A stretch of 45,981 nt of DNA, from the IMG/VR virus record IMGVR_UViG_3300029989_000046, positions 1-45,981 of that record. One strand, written 5' to 3'. Source of the stretch: a virus. The notes under the pieces were generated by a model that had not been told where the DNA came from, ran no database searches, and was given only the letters and a program-made list of their open reading frames with translations. Each line of letters opens with the position of its first letter. Position 1 is the stretch's first letter. This document shows, one piece after another, positions 7,540 to 16,117 of the stretch. The translations under genes were made by a program, and so were the position numbers.

Positions 7540-8340
7540 ATGCCGACATTTGGAGTAGAACAAAATAAGGGTCAATCTCGGGAACTCATTCCGGCTGGAT
7601 GCCTGCTGTGGGTTCACGTTCATCCCAAAGAACTCATTAATAGTCAGAATACCGGGGGCGAAATGCTCAATCTGGAACTGACTGTTATTTCTGGAACCTA
7701 CAAGGATCGAAAGATTTTCGTGAACGTCGCCAACATTTTTGATGTCGAGCGGAATAGCGAAAAGTTCCGTGAAATGGCCGCTATCCACCTTCAGCGAGTT
7801 TTTGAAGGTTGCGGCATCTTCCAGCCCCAACATCCCAACAGCTATCAGCAGTTCGACGGAAAGCCGTTCCAGGCTATGATTGATACGCTTCTGAACCTCG
7901 GAAACAATGCCGTTTCTGCCGTTCGGGTTCGCGTTTCGAAGGGGCAGAATGGCTATGAAGACAAGAACGACGTGGAATTTCTTTCCCCCAACCCCAATTC
8001 TAATTCCGCCAAGGATTGGAAAAAGTTGATGGATAGCGGTTCCGCCCAGGAGGTGATTGCGGAAGCCAAGAAATCCGCCGTCCCCCCTACTGCCTCCGCG
8101 CCTGTCCCCGCCGCCTTCGGCGGCTCTCCTGCGGCACAGCCCGCGCAGCCCGCGCAGCCTGGGATTCCTGTGGCCGCGAATGTGTCTACCGGCGTCGGCC
8201 CTGTCGCCGCTGGAACCTATTCCAGCCCGCAGGCTCTCGCGTCTGGACAGCCCCCAATCGCTCCCGGCGCGATCCCGACCCCCGCAGCGGCTCCTGGAGG
8301 CATCCCGCCTTGGGTTTCGCAGGGTAACCCCACCAAGTAA
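7540..8340 (+). CDS. DUF669-type single-stranded DNA-binding protein
   Basis: 266 aa. The N-terminal 150 residues match the DUF669 pattern: L-I-P-A-G near residue 25, a strand with L-N-L-E-L-T-V-I-S-G-T-Y-K-D-R-K, then V-R-V-R-V-S-K-G-Q-N-G-Y-E-D and N-D-V-E-F-L-S-P. DUF669 proteins are usually encoded beside Sak4-type annealing proteins and are thought to act as their SSB. The last 110 residues are a low-complexity Pro/Ala/Gly tail with repeated P-A-Q-P, ending P-P-W-V-S-Q. That resembles the flexible tail of SSBs, though without acidic residues. The neighbouring Sak4-like gene strongly supports the call. Confidence 0.8.
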   Translation: MPTFGVEQNKGQSRELIPAGCLLWVHVHPKELINSQNTGGEMLNLELTVISGTYKDRKIFVNVANIFDVERNSEKFREMAAIHLQRVFEGCGIFQPQHPNSYQQFDGKPFQAMIDTLLNLGNNAVSAVRVRVSKGQNGYEDKNDVEFLSPNPNSNSAKDWKKLMDSGSAQEVIAEAKKSAVPPTASAPVPAAFGGSPAAQPAQPAQPGIPVAANVSTGVGPVAAGTYSSPQALASGQPPIAPGAIPTPAAAPGGIPPWVSQGNPTK

Positions 8341-8350
8341 ATCCTAGCGC

Positions 8351-8373
8351 GCCGGGAGTCCAATCCTCCCGGC
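8351..8373 (+). other. Intergenic GC hairpin
   Basis: GCCGGGAG (8351-8358) and CTCCCGGC (8366-8373) form a perfect 8-bp stem with a 7-nt loop. There is no T tract after it, and the next gene starts 8 nt downstream. It is more likely an mRNA-processing or translation-modulating structure than a terminator. Confidence 0.5.
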
Positions 8374-8381
8374 TCCCTATT

Positions 8382-8669
8382 ATGGCAATCCTTCGTCATA
8401 CTCGCATTTGGTATCAGGCCCTAGTCCCAGCAAGAACGAAAAAGGATAGGGCTGGATATAACTGCGTTACTTACGAACCATTCCCATTTTATATCGATTG
8501 TCCCGATGGGACTACTTGGGATGACGCACTAAAGAATATCATTCAATTAGAGCATAGAGTTAAAAAGAATAAGGACAGCAAAGAGACAAAGATCATAGAG
8601 CCAAAATTTTTCCGCTTCCACTCACAGCAGCAAATAGATATTGAAGTTCAAGACGGAAACCCATTTTAA
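8382..8669 (+). CDS. Unknown small phage protein (95 aa)
   Basis: 95 aa, basic and aromatic-rich at the start (R-I-W-Y-Q, Y-E-P-F-P-F-Y-I-D), with a Lys-rich helix in the middle and an acidic C-terminus. It is co-directional and closely spaced between the DUF669 and Toprim genes, so a replication accessory role is plausible. No family was recognised. The start is set by a short gap behind the hairpin; no Shine-Dalgarno sequence is present. Confidence 0.55.
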   Translation: MAILRHTRIWYQALVPARTKKDRAGYNCVTYEPFPFYIDCPDGTTWDDALKNIIQLEHRVKKNKDSKETKIIEPKFFRFHSQQQIDIEVQDGNPF

Positions 8670-8689
8670 AACCCACCATACCACACCCA

Positions 8690-9604
8690 ATGAAAGAGTT
8701 CTTCCGTGACGTGAATTTCCATGCGAAAACACGCGCGATTATAGCCAAAGCCAATGAAATTTTGGCATCCTATTCCGCACAGGGATACAAGCTTACCCTG
8801 CGCCAGCTTTACTATCAGTTCGTATCCCAAAATCTCATTGCAAATACTGAACGGAATTATAAAAACCTCGGTCAGGCAATCAGTGATGGTCGAATCGCCG
8901 GTTTGATCGACTGGGATATGATCGAAGATCGTGGGCGCGAGACTCAGGAAAATGCTCATTGGGAAAACCCCGCCGACATCCTCGATTCCTGCGCATTATC
9001 ATTCCGATACGATCTTTGGAAAGATCAACCGAATCGAGTCGAAGTCATGGTTGAAAAGCAGGCTCTTGAGGGCGTTCTTATCCCTGTCTGTCGCAGCCTG
9101 GACATCCCGTTCTCCGCGAACAAGGGATATGCCTCCTCCTCTGCGCTCTATGATTCGAGCAAGCGGATGCTTCGGTATATCTATAAGGGCCAGAAAATTC
9201 ACGTTCTCTACCTGGGAGACCATGACCCCAGCGGTATCGACATGAGCCGCGATATTGAGGATCGATTCAAGATGTTCCTAACCGACGAGGCCGATTCATT
9301 GATAATCCATCGCATCGCCCTGAATCTCGACCAGATCAAAAAACTGAAGCCCCCCGAGAATCCCGCCAAGATCACCGATTCGCGTGCCAAGGGCTATATC
9401 CGCACTTACGGAAGGCACTCCTGGGAACTGGACGCCATCGAACCTCGCGCGCTGGAAAAGCTGGTTACAGATAACGTAATTGATTTAAGGGATGAGGACA
9501 AGTGGAGAGAAGCCGTCTCCCGCCAGGGCAAAACACGCAAGCTTCTTAGCTATGTCGGTGACAACCTGGAGCGCATCGAAGAGGATTTCGATAATAAGGA
9601 ATAG
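8690..9604 (+). CDS. Toprim-fold protein (topoisomerase VI-A/Spo11-like phage family)
   Basis: 304 aa. The N-terminal helical part carries L-T-L-R-Q-L-Y-Y-Q-F-V (35-45), a common mark of this phage family. The Toprim core follows: the conserved Glu in V-E-K-Q-A-L (E122) and the D-x-D in L-G-D-H-D-P-S-G (D177, D179), which in this fold bind Mg2+ for DNA strand cleavage or phosphotransfer. No partner ATPase subunit of a type II topoisomerase is visible, so it probably acts as a stand-alone nuclease or nicking factor. It lies inside the replication operon, with a C/A-only leader before the ATG. Confidence 0.8.
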   Translation: MKEFFRDVNFHAKTRAIIAKANEILASYSAQGYKLTLRQLYYQFVSQNLIANTERNYKNLGQAISDGRIAGLIDWDMIEDRGRETQENAHWENPADILDSCALSFRYDLWKDQPNRVEVMVEKQALEGVLIPVCRSLDIPFSANKGYASSSALYDSSKRMLRYIYKGQKIHVLYLGDHDPSGIDMSRDIEDRFKMFLTDEADSLIIHRIALNLDQIKKLKPPENPAKITDSRAKGYIRTYGRHSWELDAIEPRALEKLVTDNVIDLRDEDKWREAVSRQGKTRKLLSYVGDNLERIEEDFDNKE

Positions 9605-9605
9605 A

Positions 9606-9716
9606 ATGGAAACAAAAGAAACTGATAATGGAATTGGTTGCATACTTATTGTAATTGCATTCCTTGGGCTGATTTTCGGATTGCGCTGGATTTATCTTCA
9701 TTGGAATTTGTTATGA
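9606..9716 (+). CDS. Small single-span membrane protein (36 aa)
   Basis: 36 aa: a polar N-terminus (M-E-T-K-E-T-D-N), one hydrophobic span of about 20 residues (G-C-I-L-I-V-I-A-F-L-G-L-I-F-G-L), then W-I-Y-L-H-W. It starts 1 nt after the Toprim stop, and its stop overlaps the helicase start by 4 nt (ATGA), so it is likely a real coupled gene rather than noise. It could anchor replication proteins to the membrane or alter the host envelope; its function is unknown. Confidence 0.5.
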   Translation: METKETDNGIGCILIVIAFLGLIFGLRWIYLHWNLL

Positions 9717-11398
9717 TTCTTCGCCCCCGCCAAATTGAAATGAAGGACAAGTGCGTTGCCGCTCTTCGCGAGCATGGCAACACGCTTGCCGTTGCTCCCA
9801 CGGGAGCCGGAAAAACCGTAATCATTTCGTCCGTTACTGGATCATTCCCGGGAACGTCCGTAATCCTCCAACATCGCGAAGAGCTTTTAGTTCAAAACAG
9901 ACGGACGTTCCTGAAGGTGAATCCCGGAGCGGTTGCCGATATTTTTTCGGCAGACCGCAAGAGGTTCATTAACGGAGGCGCAACCTTCGCCATGGTTCAG
10001 ACGCTTTGCCGGAATATCGAAAGGATGCCGTTCGTTGATTTTTTGGGAATCGATGAAGCGCACCATACTGCTGCTGAAAGCTACGAAAAAATCATTACTG
10101 CGGCCAGGGAGCGCAATCCGGCTCTTTTTCTTTTCGGCGTTACCGCTACCCCAGAGCGGGCCGATAAGAAGGGCCTTAAGAAGCATTATTCGAATGTCGC
10201 CGACATCATTACAATTACCGAATTAATCCAGTCGGGGCATTTAGTTCGCCCCAGGACATTCGTTGTGGAGTGCGGCCTGCGGGATGAACTTGAGGCCGCT
10301 AAGGAGGATATGCGGAGGCGCAGGCTTGCCGATTACGATATGTCCCAGATCGAAAAGATCATGGACAACTCGCCTGTAAATACGCGCGTTTTTGAAGAAT
10401 GGCAGAAGCATGCCGGGGCGCGTAGGACAGTAATATTCTGCTCCACCGTCGATCACGCCCAGCACGTTTGCTCCACGTTCGTTGAGCGAGGAATCAAGGC
10501 AGAGGTTGTTCATGGAGCGATGTCAGCAACGGAACGGCGCGCCGTTCTTCGGCGGCTCGACACTGGTGAAACCCAAGTCGTCGTAAACGTCGCCGTCCTT
10601 ACTGAGGGATTCGACTGCCAGCCGCTATCTTGCGTCGTTCTCTTGCGCCCATGCTCGCACAAATCGACCATGATGCAGATGATTGGGCGCGGACTTCGCC
10701 GCCTCGACCCAGAGCGTTACCCCGGAATCCAGAAAGACGACTGCATTATTCTGGACTTCGGATACTCGCTCCTAAAACACGGAAATTTCAATATCGACGT
10801 TGAATTAGACCCGGAGAAGAGAACACTTCCTTCGATCTACTGCCCGAAATGCGAAACACTTATTCCTGCGAACGTCATGGAATGCCCTGTATGCGGGGAA
10901 ATCATAAACGTGCGCATGGCACCCACTGGCGGGGGAGAGGTTGAGAAGGGTGTTCTTGAGGATTTTGTCCTAACTGAAATCGACATTCTGGACTCCTCAC
11001 CGTTCCGCTGGGAAGACCTGTTCGACGGGATCGGGGCCATGGCAAACGGCATCGACGCCTGGGCCTTCATCATGCTCTATAGGGGCCGCTGGCACGCCCT
11101 TGGGGGTGGCGTAGCACTAGCCAAGGAAAGCCTGAACTCGCCTAATCTGAAGTCCCTTGGGGACTTCCCGGATCGCCTGACCGCCCTCGGAGTCGCTGAC
11201 GATTTTATGAGGGCATACGGGAACCGGGATGCGGCCAAGAAATCGAAAGCTTGGCTTGCCCTGCCCCCCACCGACACCCAAATTAAAATGCTCAAGTTGG
11301 GGCAGTTCTCCAACATGACCCGATACCGAGCCTGTTGCCTCTACACGTTCAAAATGTTTGAAAGCAGAATCCAATCCATCATCACAAGCAAATACTAG
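9713..11398 (+). CDS. SF2 DEAD/DEAH-box helicase with zinc ribbon
   Basis: 561 aa. Superfamily 2 helicase with motif I A-P-T-G-A-G-K-T (28-35), motif II D-E-A-H (114-117), motif III-like T-A-T-P (about 149), and motif VI Q-M-I-G-R-G-L-R-R in the second RecA lobe. A C-P-x-C...C-P-x-C zinc ribbon follows near residues 380-402, then a helical C-terminal extension of about 160 residues. Phage relatives (UvsW/RecG-like or RAD25-like) remodel forks and branched DNA. ATG 9713 is chosen over the in-frame 9638 because it forms the ATGA overlap and starts at the conserved L-R-P-R-Q Q-motif. Confidence 0.92.
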   Translation: MILRPRQIEMKDKCVAALREHGNTLAVAPTGAGKTVIISSVTGSFPGTSVILQHREELLVQNRRTFLKVNPGAVADIFSADRKRFINGGATFAMVQTLCRNIERMPFVDFLGIDEAHHTAAESYEKIITAARERNPALFLFGVTATPERADKKGLKKHYSNVADIITITELIQSGHLVRPRTFVVECGLRDELEAAKEDMRRRRLADYDMSQIEKIMDNSPVNTRVFEEWQKHAGARRTVIFCSTVDHAQHVCSTFVERGIKAEVVHGAMSATERRAVLRRLDTGETQVVVNVAVLTEGFDCQPLSCVVLLRPCSHKSTMMQMIGRGLRRLDPERYPGIQKDDCIILDFGYSLLKHGNFNIDVELDPEKRTLPSIYCPKCETLIPANVMECPVCGEIINVRMAPTGGGEVEKGVLEDFVLTEIDILDSSPFRWEDLFDGIGAMANGIDAWAFIMLYRGRWHALGGGVALAKESLNSPNLKSLGDFPDRLTALGVADDFMRAYGNRDAAKKSKAWLALPPTDTQIKMLKLGQFSNMTRYRACCLYTFKMFESRIQSIITSKY

Positions 11399-11399
11399 T

Positions 11400-11801
11400 A
11401 TGAATAATGACACGCCAAAAGCAGACCCATTAACTAACGTTATGATCGAACGCCGCAAGAGGCTCTTTTATACGCTCGAATCCACCCTGAAAGAAATCAG
11501 GGAGACAATGGCTAAAAAGAATCAGGACTACAGCGGCGGGACGAATGATCCGTATGCCAACTTCACGGCAGGAGAATACGCCTTGGGAGTTCCTGTAGAG
11601 ATTGGAATGTTAATGCGAACGATGGACAAGTTCCAACGCATTCGCTCGTTCGTTTTGACTGGGAATCTGGCAGTTAAATCCGAAAGCGTTGACGACGCTA
11701 TCAATGATAGCATTGCATACCTTATCCTATTGAAAGGATACGTCCACGAATTTAAGGGCGTCGGGAAAAATGTAACCATCCAGGAAAATCTTATCCACTA
11801 A
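11400..11801 (+). CDS. Nmad1/DUF1599-like protein
   Basis: 133 aa. The core K-N-Q-D-Y-S-G, then D-P-Y-A-N-F, then a helix with M-R-T-M-D-K-F-Q-R-I and the late E-S-V-D-D-A-I-N-D-S-I-A-Y fits the DUF1599 (nucleotide-modification-associated domain 1) pattern, all-alpha and MazG-like in flavour. Such genes are found in phages near nucleotide metabolism and DNA-modification loci. ATG 11400 is preferred to in-frame 11358, which overlaps the helicase. No obvious base-hypermodification enzyme lies nearby, so it might instead act on free nucleotides. Family call moderate, role unproven. Confidence 0.6.
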   Translation: MNNDTPKADPLTNVMIERRKRLFYTLESTLKEIRETMAKKNQDYSGGTNDPYANFTAGEYALGVPVEIGMLMRTMDKFQRIRSFVLTGNLAVKSESVDDAINDSIAYLILLKGYVHEFKGVGKNVTIQENLIH

Positions 11802-11805
11802 TACA

Positions 11806-12612
11806 ATGACATTCTCAGCAGATAACGAGTCGAGCCCAAAAGGTCAGGCGATTGTGGATCACATCTATTCGAGCTTGGTTGCCCAGCGCGAGAAGAGCCC
11901 CCGCAGAAACTATCTCGGGGCTTCCATGTGGGGTGAGAAGTGCGAGCGAAAACTTAGCTTTATCTACACCAAGGCCCCCGTCCCGGATGAAAAGAAAATC
12001 AAGGGGCCTACCTATGCCATTTTCGACATGGGACACGATGGGGAAAAGCGCGCTTCGGAGTATCTCCGCATTGCCGGCTTCACCCTGCTTACTGAGCGTC
12101 CCGATGGCTCTCAATTTGGATTCGAAGCTGCAAAGGACAAAGACGGCCATGCCCTACTTTCTGGGCATATTGACGGAGTGTTTATTGAAGGCCCAAAAAA
12201 GCTTGGCGACATCGATCTAACTTATCCCCTCATGTGGGAAAACAAGGCCCTTGGCGAAAAGTCATGGAAAGATGTTGTCAAGAACGGATTGAAAAAATCT
12301 AAGCCGATATACCACGTCCAGATTCAAACCTATTGCGCTTACATGGATGTCCCGAACGGAGGGATTTTCACGGCAATCAATCGGAACACTGGCGAGATTT
12401 ACGCTGAGGTTGTCCAATACGATCCCATCGTTGCCCAGGAGGCGAGCGATAAGGCCCTTCGAATCATCAGCGCGGGCGATCCATTTGAATTGTCAAGACA
12501 TACAAACGACCCTTCGCATTTCGAGTGCGGTTGGTGCGCCTACAAAGAAATTTGCTGGAACCAAAATGCCCAAACGCCTACCGTCAACACGATCCCTTCG
12601 TGGATTAAGTAG
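11806..12612 (+). CDS. Cas4/RecB-like PD-(D/E)XK nuclease with probable Fe-S cluster
   Basis: 268 aa. The catalytic set of a RecB-type nuclease is visible: G-H-I-D-G-V (D123), W-E-N-K-A (E145, K147), and Q-I-Q-T-Y-C-A-Y-M (about 172-180). One cysteine near the N-terminus (C46 in G-E-K-C-E-R-K) and three near the C-terminus (C241, C244, C250 in C-G-W-C-A-Y-K-E-I-C) have the spacing of the 4-Cys iron-sulphur clasp of Cas4 and AddB. It is probably a 5'-3' exonuclease that feeds the Sak4 annealing protein. No CRISPR genes are present. Confidence 0.85.
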   Translation: MTFSADNESSPKGQAIVDHIYSSLVAQREKSPRRNYLGASMWGEKCERKLSFIYTKAPVPDEKKIKGPTYAIFDMGHDGEKRASEYLRIAGFTLLTERPDGSQFGFEAAKDKDGHALLSGHIDGVFIEGPKKLGDIDLTYPLMWENKALGEKSWKDVVKNGLKKSKPIYHVQIQTYCAYMDVPNGGIFTAINRNTGEIYAEVVQYDPIVAQEASDKALRIISAGDPFELSRHTNDPSHFECGWCAYKEICWNQNAQTPTVNTIPSWIK

Positions 12613-12636
12613 CCCCCACTTAGACCCACCCGCCCA

Positions 12637-15228
12637 ATGTCCGAAGCACCCTCGCAGGCATGGCCTGTCAACGAGAACGTATCTTTCGTCAATCGTGAAG
12701 AGATTTTTAAATACCTTAACGTCCTATTTGATGGGATTGAATGGAATGAACGGCGTTGGATCGGGCTTCGTGGTATCGGGGAGAAGGGGACTAAGCAGGA
12801 AGGGGATTTCCGAGAGGACAGATTCATTTCACCTCTCGAATCCGGCTGTTCTGAGCGTATCTATGAAACGGCGATCCGCTATGCAAAGCATCATGTTGCG
12901 TTTTTCTGCGTGCCTTGCGTTCTTCGCGAGCAGCGCGGAACCGCCGCAAACGTAGAGCTTTTCACCTGCCTAGTCGCCGACCTGGATAGCGGCAACACAA
13001 CGGATAAATTGAATCACATGGCTGACCATGTCGGCCCCCCCACAATGGTAGTCTCGTCCGGTGGAGTTACCCCAGAAGGAACAGATAAATTCCATGTCTA
13101 TTATAGACTCGACATCCCAACGGACGACATCCAGCGGGTTGTAATGCTTCGGGATGAAATAGCGAAAAAGTGCGGAGGCGATCCCATGTTCGGGCTTGGA
13201 GTTAAATCCAATCCATTCGGAAGAGCGCACCAGCCAATCCGCGTTGCCGGTTCATGCCACGCAAAAAACGGAGTCGCCCGCGCGGTCAGGATCATTCATT
13301 TGAATGAAAATCAAGTCTATACTCTTGATGGCATCGAACAGGCAATCCATGCCATGCAATACGGCCCCTGGTTCACGCCTGAGGAGGTGGAGAATGCCAC
13401 CGTTGAGCGGCAGGAGAGCTTGCCATTCTCAGCCTCGGCAGAGCAAGGTAAAGGCCCCGCGATCAACGAAACATTGACGAAGCCTGTCTACGAGGGCGGC
13501 ACCGATACGACCCGATGGGGGGAGTTTTCGAAGGTGGCTGGGCACTATGTGCGGATGGTTCGGGACAGCCACATGACAACGGACGAGGCATTAGAGAAGA
13601 CGCAGGGATGGGTTTTGGCCAATATGATGCCTCCATGGCCCCCCGCGCGGGTCGATAAGGAGTTTTGGGCCATCCACAGCCGCGACGTTCAAACCAACGG
13701 ATCAATGCCGAAGCCGTCCCAGGCTCCAGCCACCATCCCGACACCTCAAAACATCGTTCCTTACTCCCAAGCCCCCCTTATCGCACCCCAGAACTTCGGG
13801 GACGACCTGAGGGCCTGGGCGGCGTGGCGTTGGGTCAGCGGGGATAAGCCGCACCATGAATTTCTAGTTGATAGATTTATTGTCCGTGGGGAGGCGCACC
13901 TTTACGTTTCCGAAGGCGGAGCGGGAAAGACATATCAGCTTTTGGATTTGGGAATGAAGGTGGCAGCGTATGAGCCCGCAAAGGCATTGGGTATTGATCT
14001 ATATTGGAATGGTTTCAAGATCACAGGTGGAGGCCCCGTAGTCGCCATCTTCAATGAGGATAGTCGAAAAGAAATTCACATTCGATTAGTCGAAATTGAC
14101 CAGCAGGGTCTTATCCAAATGGCCGGGGACAACTTCTTCCCGTTGCCGATGGGCGATCTTATCGGTTCTTTCCCTCTCGCGGTTCACGATAGCAGGAGCG
14201 GGACTTCGGCTTCACACCCCGCCTGGGACGACCTCCTGAAGAAGATCAAGGCTGTTTGCCCTAACCCCGCCATGGTCATCATCGACACCCTGAACAGCGT
14301 CAGTCATGCCGACGAAAACAGCGCGATAGGCACCAACGAAATGATGCGCGAGGGCAAGCGGGTTTGCTCAGAGCTACGTTGCTCCCTAGTAATGACTCAC
14401 CACTTGCGCAAGCCGGGGAACGAACCAATCCGCTCGCTGGAGGAGTTGAAGGAGGCTATTCGCGGCTCTTCCGCTTTGGTAAATGCGTTCCGTGTATGTT
14501 TCGGAATGTTTAAGGCAATCGATTACGATAGGAGAATGAAGGCGATGGGCCTGAAGGCCGTCAAGAATGCCCTGTGGCGGTTCGGCATCGTCAAGGCGAA
14601 TATCAACGGCCTATTCATTGGGGAGAAAACCCTTCTCCGCGCTGCGAACGGAATGCTTGAGGACTGCACCGACATGGATAAATACAATTCTGTTAACGGT
14701 GCGGAGCGCATGGCGTGGCTCGTCCTCGCTATCAAGCTGGCCGCTCGGGCGGGGCACCCCTACGTTTCTGGAGGGAAGAATGCGAAGAACGGGCTTTACG
14801 CTCGACGCTCGGAACTCCCCGTAATTCTAAGGAAGGTTGGCGACTCTGAATTTAGGGTCTTGCTCGAAAATGCGTTGCAGGAAGGGCTATTAGTTCTTAC
14901 CGCCAAGGGCGGAAAGGAAAAGAAGTGGATCGATGGCCCTGATGGTCTCCTATCGATCGATAGCCCTGATGGCGAAATTAAGGAAGGCTCCTACAATCCT
15001 CCCGACTTTTCGCAATACATTTACCGCCCCGGCGATCACGTTGTTCTCCACAAGGACGAACAACCTCTACCTTTTCAGAATGGAGTTTCCCCCATCATGG
15101 ATGCGGAGAAACCCACCGAGAACCTGGGGCTATGGGCCGTGCACATGACGGCGGCGGCGAACGATACATCCAGGGCATCGACCCCGGCCCCGCTGATGCA
15201 CGCCAAGGGCGCGCCTATAGACGATTAG
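12637..15228 (+). CDS. Primase-helicase: AEP-like primase fused to RecA-fold helicase
   Basis: 863 aa. The N-terminal third contains L-V-A-D-L-D-S-G (D115/D117) and later K-F-H-V-Y-Y-R-L-D, matching the catalytic acids and strands of archaeo-eukaryotic-type (RepB-like) primases. From residue 410 or so there is a RepA/DnaB-type ATPase: Walker A G-G-A-G-K-T (about 427-432), Walker B V-I-I-D-T-L-N (about 546), and a T-H-H sensor (about 586). The C-terminal 200 residues look regulatory. It should unwind and prime the phage DNA; with no phage DNA polymerase here, the host replisome would extend the primers. It is the last gene of the operon and is followed by a GC hairpin. Confidence 0.85.
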   Translation: MSEAPSQAWPVNENVSFVNREEIFKYLNVLFDGIEWNERRWIGLRGIGEKGTKQEGDFREDRFISPLESGCSERIYETAIRYAKHHVAFFCVPCVLREQRGTAANVELFTCLVADLDSGNTTDKLNHMADHVGPPTMVVSSGGVTPEGTDKFHVYYRLDIPTDDIQRVVMLRDEIAKKCGGDPMFGLGVKSNPFGRAHQPIRVAGSCHAKNGVARAVRIIHLNENQVYTLDGIEQAIHAMQYGPWFTPEEVENATVERQESLPFSASAEQGKGPAINETLTKPVYEGGTDTTRWGEFSKVAGHYVRMVRDSHMTTDEALEKTQGWVLANMMPPWPPARVDKEFWAIHSRDVQTNGSMPKPSQAPATIPTPQNIVPYSQAPLIAPQNFGDDLRAWAAWRWVSGDKPHHEFLVDRFIVRGEAHLYVSEGGAGKTYQLLDLGMKVAAYEPAKALGIDLYWNGFKITGGGPVVAIFNEDSRKEIHIRLVEIDQQGLIQMAGDNFFPLPMGDLIGSFPLAVHDSRSGTSASHPAWDDLLKKIKAVCPNPAMVIIDTLNSVSHADENSAIGTNEMMREGKRVCSELRCSLVMTHHLRKPGNEPIRSLEELKEAIRGSSALVNAFRVCFGMFKAIDYDRRMKAMGLKAVKNALWRFGIVKANINGLFIGEKTLLRAANGMLEDCTDMDKYNSVNGAERMAWLVLAIKLAARAGHPYVSGGKNAKNGLYARRSELPVILRKVGDSEFRVLLENALQEGLLVLTAKGGKEKKWIDGPDGLLSIDSPDGEIKEGSYNPPDFSQYIYRPGDHVVLHKDEQPLPFQNGVSPIMDAEKPTENLGLWAVHMTAAANDTSRASTPAPLMHAKGAPIDD

Positions 15229-15240
15229 GGCTTGAGTGAA

Positions 15241-15270
15241 GTGGGGCCAGCGCGAGGACGCCGGCCCCAC
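15241..15270. terminator. GC-rich hairpin ending the replication operon
   Basis: GTGGGGCC (15241-15248) pairs with GGCCCCAC (15263-15270), extended inward by GCG/CGC after one mismatch. No T tract follows. It sits 12 nt after the primase-helicase stop, facing a convergent minus-strand gene, so it may act as a (factor-assisted) terminator or 3'-end protector. A C/A-only tract resembling the phage's gene leaders follows at 15270-15298 without a gene. Confidence 0.5.
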
Positions 15271-15349
15271 CCACCACCACACCAAACGCTCCACACCCTA
15301 GCGCGATTGGCGCACCTACACGATATAGCGTGTCGATAGAGCGTCAACC

Positions 15350-15766
15350 CTATTCCTTGCGCTCCGACTCAGCGGAGAACCTGGGGGCCGCAAACCACCC
15401 AGGGCGAGGCGATGTCGGTAATGCCGACGCCGTGGGCTCAGGCTGGGGCGGCGGGGGAGGCTCCTGGAGTTCTTCCTGGGGCACGGCGGGGGCAGATTCC
15501 GACTCCAGAACCTCCAGAGAATCCACGGCAGGTGCCTGCTGGAGCTTCAGGGCGTCGATCTTGGCCTCTATGGCGCGAAACCGGGAATCCAACCCAGCGC
15601 ACACCTCTCGCAATGCATTGGCTTGAACATCAATTGCATTGAAGATCTTTACCTCCAGTGATTCAAGGCGGCGACGGCGCAAGTCTCGCTCCTCAGCCTT
15701 CGTCTGTCTATAACGTTTCATATATTCACGACGGTCTCTTTTTACTTTCTGAGCGGATTTATTCAT
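15350..15766 (-). CDS. Basic-plus-coiled-coil protein next to the GGTTAC array (bZIP-like layout)
   Basis: 138 aa. Residues 3-36 are strongly basic (K-R-D-R-R-E-Y-M-K-R-Y-R-Q and D-L-R-R-R-R-L), residues 36-76 form a heptad-like coiled coil (L-E-S-L-E-V-K-I, A-L-R-E-V, I-E-A-K-I-D-A-L), and the rest is a Pro/Glu-rich disordered tail. A basic region followed by a dimerising coil is the architecture of bZIP proteins, which bind dyad-symmetric half-sites. Its start codon is 7 nt from a GGTTAC-T-GTAACC palindrome, as expected for an autoregulated DNA-binding protein. The DNA-binding role is inference; no family was recognised. Confidence 0.55.
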   Translation of the reverse strand: MNKSAQKVKRDRREYMKRYRQTKAEERDLRRRRLESLEVKIFNAIDVQANALREVCAGLDSRFRAIEAKIDALKLQQAPAVDSLEVLESESAPAVPQEELQEPPPPPQPEPTASALPTSPRPGWFAAPRFSAESERKE

Positions 15767-16117
15767 GGTTACGGGTTACTGTAACCAAATGCACCCGTAA
15801 CACAATTACAAAATGATGGTTACTATTTATGTTACGGATTGTTACGTTATTTTAATTTTGGTTCGATTGGATTTTTCGGTTAAATACACTGGGTTCGTTG
15901 CATTACGTAACCATTGTTTGTAACCACACGTAACCCGTAACCATTTACGTAACCATTTCATGCAATGGTTACGTTGGTTACGATAAATATCGTAACCATT
16001 GGTTACTGTGAGTATAAATACCTATAATCCTCCCATCCTCAAGGCTGTTTTTGGACGTTTTTAGGACGATTTCGTATCCTGTTGATAATCAATTAGTTTT
16101 ACGCTATAAATGTAACC
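15767..16117. repeat. GGTTAC/GTAACC hexamer array (candidate origin or operator cluster)
   Basis: Fourteen exact GGTTAC or GTAACC hexamers start at 15767, 15774, 15781, 15818, 15907, 15920, 15930, 15937, 15949, 15967, 15976, 15992, 16001 and 16112, with near copies at 15797, 15831 and 15841. Many form dyads: GGTTAC-T-GTAACC (15774-15786), ACGTAACCATT with AATGGTTACGT (15947-15974), an 11-bp-arm palindrome (15975-15998), and GTAACC-ATT-GGTTAC (15992-16006). The array is AT-rich between sites and lies between divergent genes. A TATAAT (16023-16028) sits 16 nt after the last array hexamer, so that hexamer takes the -35 place. Confidence 0.9.

Noticed and set aside
15767-16117. CRISPR array in the GTAACC-rich region
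   Set aside because: The repeats are only 6 bp, occur in both orientations and have irregular spacing; no repeat-spacer pattern and no cas genes.
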